This document shows, piece after piece, positions 62,183 through 64,000 of a stretch of DNA of 64,000 nt; positions within the stretch are counted from its first letter, which is position 1; the number at the start of each line of letters is the position of its first letter. Position numbers and translations under genes: made by a program. The notes below the pieces were generated by a model. The model saw only the letters and a program-made list of their open reading frames with translations, did no database searches and was not told the DNA's origin. Source of the DNA: Ptiloglossa arizonensis (lineage: Eukaryota > Arthropoda > Insecta > Hymenoptera > Colletidae). Location: contig NW_027478760.1 in the NCBI RefSeq assembly GCF_051014685.1, positions 186,001 through 250,000 on the forward strand, written 5' to 3'.

Positions 62183-64000
62183 GCGAGATTATGCTTTTAG
62201 ATGCAACTGGAATTTCTCGAGTTGGTAATCCGTTCGCGAAATTTGGGTGTTTGAAGTTAAGGAATGGTTGAGAAACTATCGAAATTTTCGCAAGTCTGAT
62301 ACTCGAAACCAATAACTACAATTGCCTAGGGCCAAAATACGCACACCATTGTAATCGATCGATCTTCTGCTTTCAGATGCAGCAGGAATTTCTCGAGTTC
62401 GTCAATCCGTTCGCGAGATATGGGAGTTTGAAGTTAAGGAATGGTTGAGAAACCATCAAAATTTTCGCTGGTCTGATACTCGAAACCAATAACTGGAATG
62501 GCCTAGGGGAAAAGTACACATACCACCGTAATCGGGCGAGTTTCTGCTATCAGATGCAACTGGAATTTCTCTAGTTCGTCAATCCGTTCGCGAGATATGG
62601 GAGTTTGAAGTTAAAGAATGGTTGAGAAACCATCAAAATTTTCGCAAGTCTGATACTCGAAACCAATAACTGGAATGGCCTAGGGGAAAAGTACACATAC
62701 CACTGTAATTGGGCGAGTTTCTGCTATCAGATGCAACTGGAATTTCTCTAGTTCGTCAATCCGTTCGCGAGATATGGGAGTTTGAAGTTAAGGAATGGTT
62801 GAGAAACCATCAAAATTTTCGCAAGTCTGAAACTCGAAACCAATAACTACAATTGCCTAGGGCAAAAATACACATACCGTTGTAATCGGGCGATCTTCTA
62901 CCTTCAGATGCAACAGGAATTTCTCGAGTTCGTCAATCCGTTCGCGAGATTTAGGGGTTTGAAGTTAAGGAATGGTCGAGAAACTATCAAAATTTTCGCT
63001 GGTCTGATACTCGAAACCAATAACTGGAATGGCCTAGGGGAAAAGTACACATACCTTTGTAAAAAAACGAGTTTCTGCTTTCAGATGCAACTGGAATTTC
63101 TCTAGTTCATCAATCCGTTCGCGAGATATGGGAGTTTGAAGTTAAGGAATGGTTGAGAAACCATCAAAATTTTCGCAAGTCTGATACTCGAAACCAATAA
63201 CGGCTATGGCCTAGGGCAAAAATACACATACCATTGTAATCGGGCGAGATTATGCTTTTAGATGCAACAGGAATTTCTCGAGTTGGAAATCCGTTCGCGA
63301 GATATGGGTGTTTGAAGTTAAGGAATGGTTGAGAAACCATCAAAATTTTCGCAAGTCTGATACTCGAAACCAATAACTACTAATGCCTAAGGCAAAAATA
63401 CGCATACCGTTGTAATCGGACGAGTTTCTACTTTCAGATACAACAGGAATTTCTCGAGTTCGTCAATCCGTTCGCGAGATATGGGAGTTTGATGTTAAGG
63501 AATGGTTGAGAAGCCATCAAAATTTTCGCTAGTCTGATACTCGAAACCAAAAACTGCTATGGCCTAGGGCAAAAATACACATACCATTGTAATGGGGCGA
63601 GATTATGCTTTTAGAAGCAACTGGAATATCTCGAGCTGGTAATCCGTTCGCGAGATATGGGAGTTTGTAGTTAAGGAATGGTTGAGAAACCATCAAAATT
63701 TTCGCAAGTCTGATACTCGAAACCAATAACTACTATTGCCTAGGGCAAAAATACACATACCGTTGTAATCGGGCGAGTTTCTGCTTTCAGATGCCGCAGG
63801 AATTTCTCGAGTTCGTCAATCCGTTCGCGAGATTTGGGGGTTTGAAGTTAAGGAATGGTTGAGAAACTATCAAAATTTTCGCTGGTCTGATACTCGAAAC
63901 CAATAACTGCTATGGCCTAGGGCAGAAATACACATACCATTGTAATCGGGCGAGATTATGCTTTTAGATGCAACTGGAATTTCTCGAGTTGGTAATCCGT
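62183..64000 (+). repeat. Emerging dimer (353 bp) at the right edge
   Basis: GCGAGATTATGCTTTTAGA occurs at 62,183, 63,244, 63,597 and 63,950. The last two steps are 353 bp, so a dimer alternating with a normal monomer is established at the edge and probably continues outside the window. The special monomer lacks one base in cgagttggtaatccg (normally cgagttcgtcaatccg). It is otherwise close to consensus. Confidence 0.75.

Larger units (their letters stand above)
1..64000 (+). repeat. 177-bp tandem satellite array filling the window
   Basis: The landmark CAGATG recurs at 6, 184, 360, 537, 714 and 891, giving 176-178 bp spacing, and the same spacing continues to the last unit near 63,965. Dividing the length and allowing for the visible indels gives about 362 monomers. 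Every unit reads in the same direction; I found no reverse-complemented monomer and no non-satellite insertion. A hand count of a consensus-like unit gives about 42% G+C and 10 CpG. Arrays of nucleosome-sized monomers with higher-order repeats are characteristic of eukaryotic centromeres and pericentromeres, so a centromeric role is a reasonable inference but is not shown by sequence alone. I do not recognise the family; it does not look like primate alpha satellite or the Arabidopsis 178-bp repeat as I know them. Confidence 0.98.

Noticed and set aside
63055..63075. Possible insertion at the A-rich run gtaaaaaaacgag
   Set aside because: Unit length is unchanged; it is a substitution of tcggg by A residues, perhaps a base-calling problem, with no sign of an inserted element.
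1..64000. Recurrent open frames of 60-136 codons on both strands, many sharing similar peptides
   Set aside because: The monomer is 177 bp, a multiple of three, so any open stretch recurs in phase. On the plus strand one frame has a single stop (TGA in ggttgag) per unit; where it mutates to TGG the frame runs on. Indels of one or two bases shift the frame freely, substitutions show no codon pattern, and there are no start contexts or domains. These are not genes.
1..64000. CRISPR array
   Set aside because: There are no short identical repeats with unique spacers; the entire 177-bp unit repeats with graded divergence.
1..64000. Transposon, LTR or retroviral remnants
   Set aside because: No terminal repeats with unique internal sequence, no polymerase or integrase-like frame, and even the 6,016-bp insertion in HOR copy C consists only of satellite monomers.
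1..64000. tRNA, 5S or other rRNA gene cluster
   Set aside because: The unit shows no tRNA A/B box pair in correct spacing, no cloverleaf and no rRNA-like core. The GGTTGAGAAACC dyad is only 12-16 bp.
1..64000. Known satellite families (primate alpha satellite, Arabidopsis 178-bp, maize CentC, rice CentO)
   Set aside because: Similar lengths occur, but I cannot match the monomer to any of these sequences from memory. A database search of the consensus would decide; I make no assignment.
1..64000. Telomere-like or microsatellite repeats
   Set aside because: No short tandem motif runs of more than a few units. The longest homopolymers are A7-A8 within cacatacc-type monomers.

Overview
The whole 64-kb window is one uninterrupted tandem satellite array. 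The basic monomer is 177 bp and about 362 units lie head to tail, all in the same orientation. I see no protein-coding gene, RNA gene, transposon, CRISPR array, origin or unique sequence. A long, homogenised, single-orientation array organised into higher-order repeats (HORs) is typical of centromeric or pericentromeric heterochromatin of a eukaryote. I do not recognise the monomer family and cannot name the species. The monomer is about 42% G+C by hand count and keeps about 10 CpG per unit, slightly more than expected. This weakly favours a host with little CpG methylation in this array, or very recent homogenisation.

Monomer anatomy, numbering from the conserved CAGATG: a XhoI-type CTCGAG at 19-24; a CENP-B-box-like site at 36-52 that contains TCGCGA; a 6-bp dyad with a GAGA loop (ATGGTTGAGAAACCAT) at 68-83; an AAAATTTT block at 85-92; CCTAGG at 129-134; and a second, stronger CENP-B-box-like site at 148-164. 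Diagnostic variants at three places, near 44-70, 94-116 and 134-154, are shuffled between monomers, which points to long-term recombination and gene conversion.

Layout: (1) 0-3.5 kb, monomers with old 12-mer and 7-mer-spaced duplications. (2) 3.5-9 kb, heterogeneous monomers, including two 201-bp long units and two 106-bp deleted units. (3) 9-11.6 kb, 7-mer and 10-mer-spaced duplications. (4) 11.57-17.40 kb, three near-perfect copies of an 11-mer HOR (1,945 bp). (5) 17.5-19.5 kb, a young 3-4-mer amplification. (6) 19.5-21.5 kb, heterogeneous. (7) 21.5-27.5 kb, a 14-mer-spaced duplication interwoven with a 530-bp trimer. (8) 27.49-44.82 kb, a 21-mer HOR (3,715 bp) in three copies. Copy B carries one extra monomer. 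Copy C is split by exactly 34 extra monomers (6,016 bp), which are themselves a tandem duplication of a 17-mer (3,008 bp). (9) 44.54-48.70 kb, another 11-mer HOR (1,946 bp, 2.1 copies). (10) 48.7-64 kb, more diverged monomers with local dimer, trimer and 5-mer expansions.

The most interesting signals are the nested HOR-within-HOR structure, readable conversion patches and a 6-kb insertion of whole monomers; two CENP-B-box-like motifs in the monomer; HOR junctions that fall at the second of these motifs; and a conserved dyad next to AAAATTTT. All sequence comparisons were made by eye.
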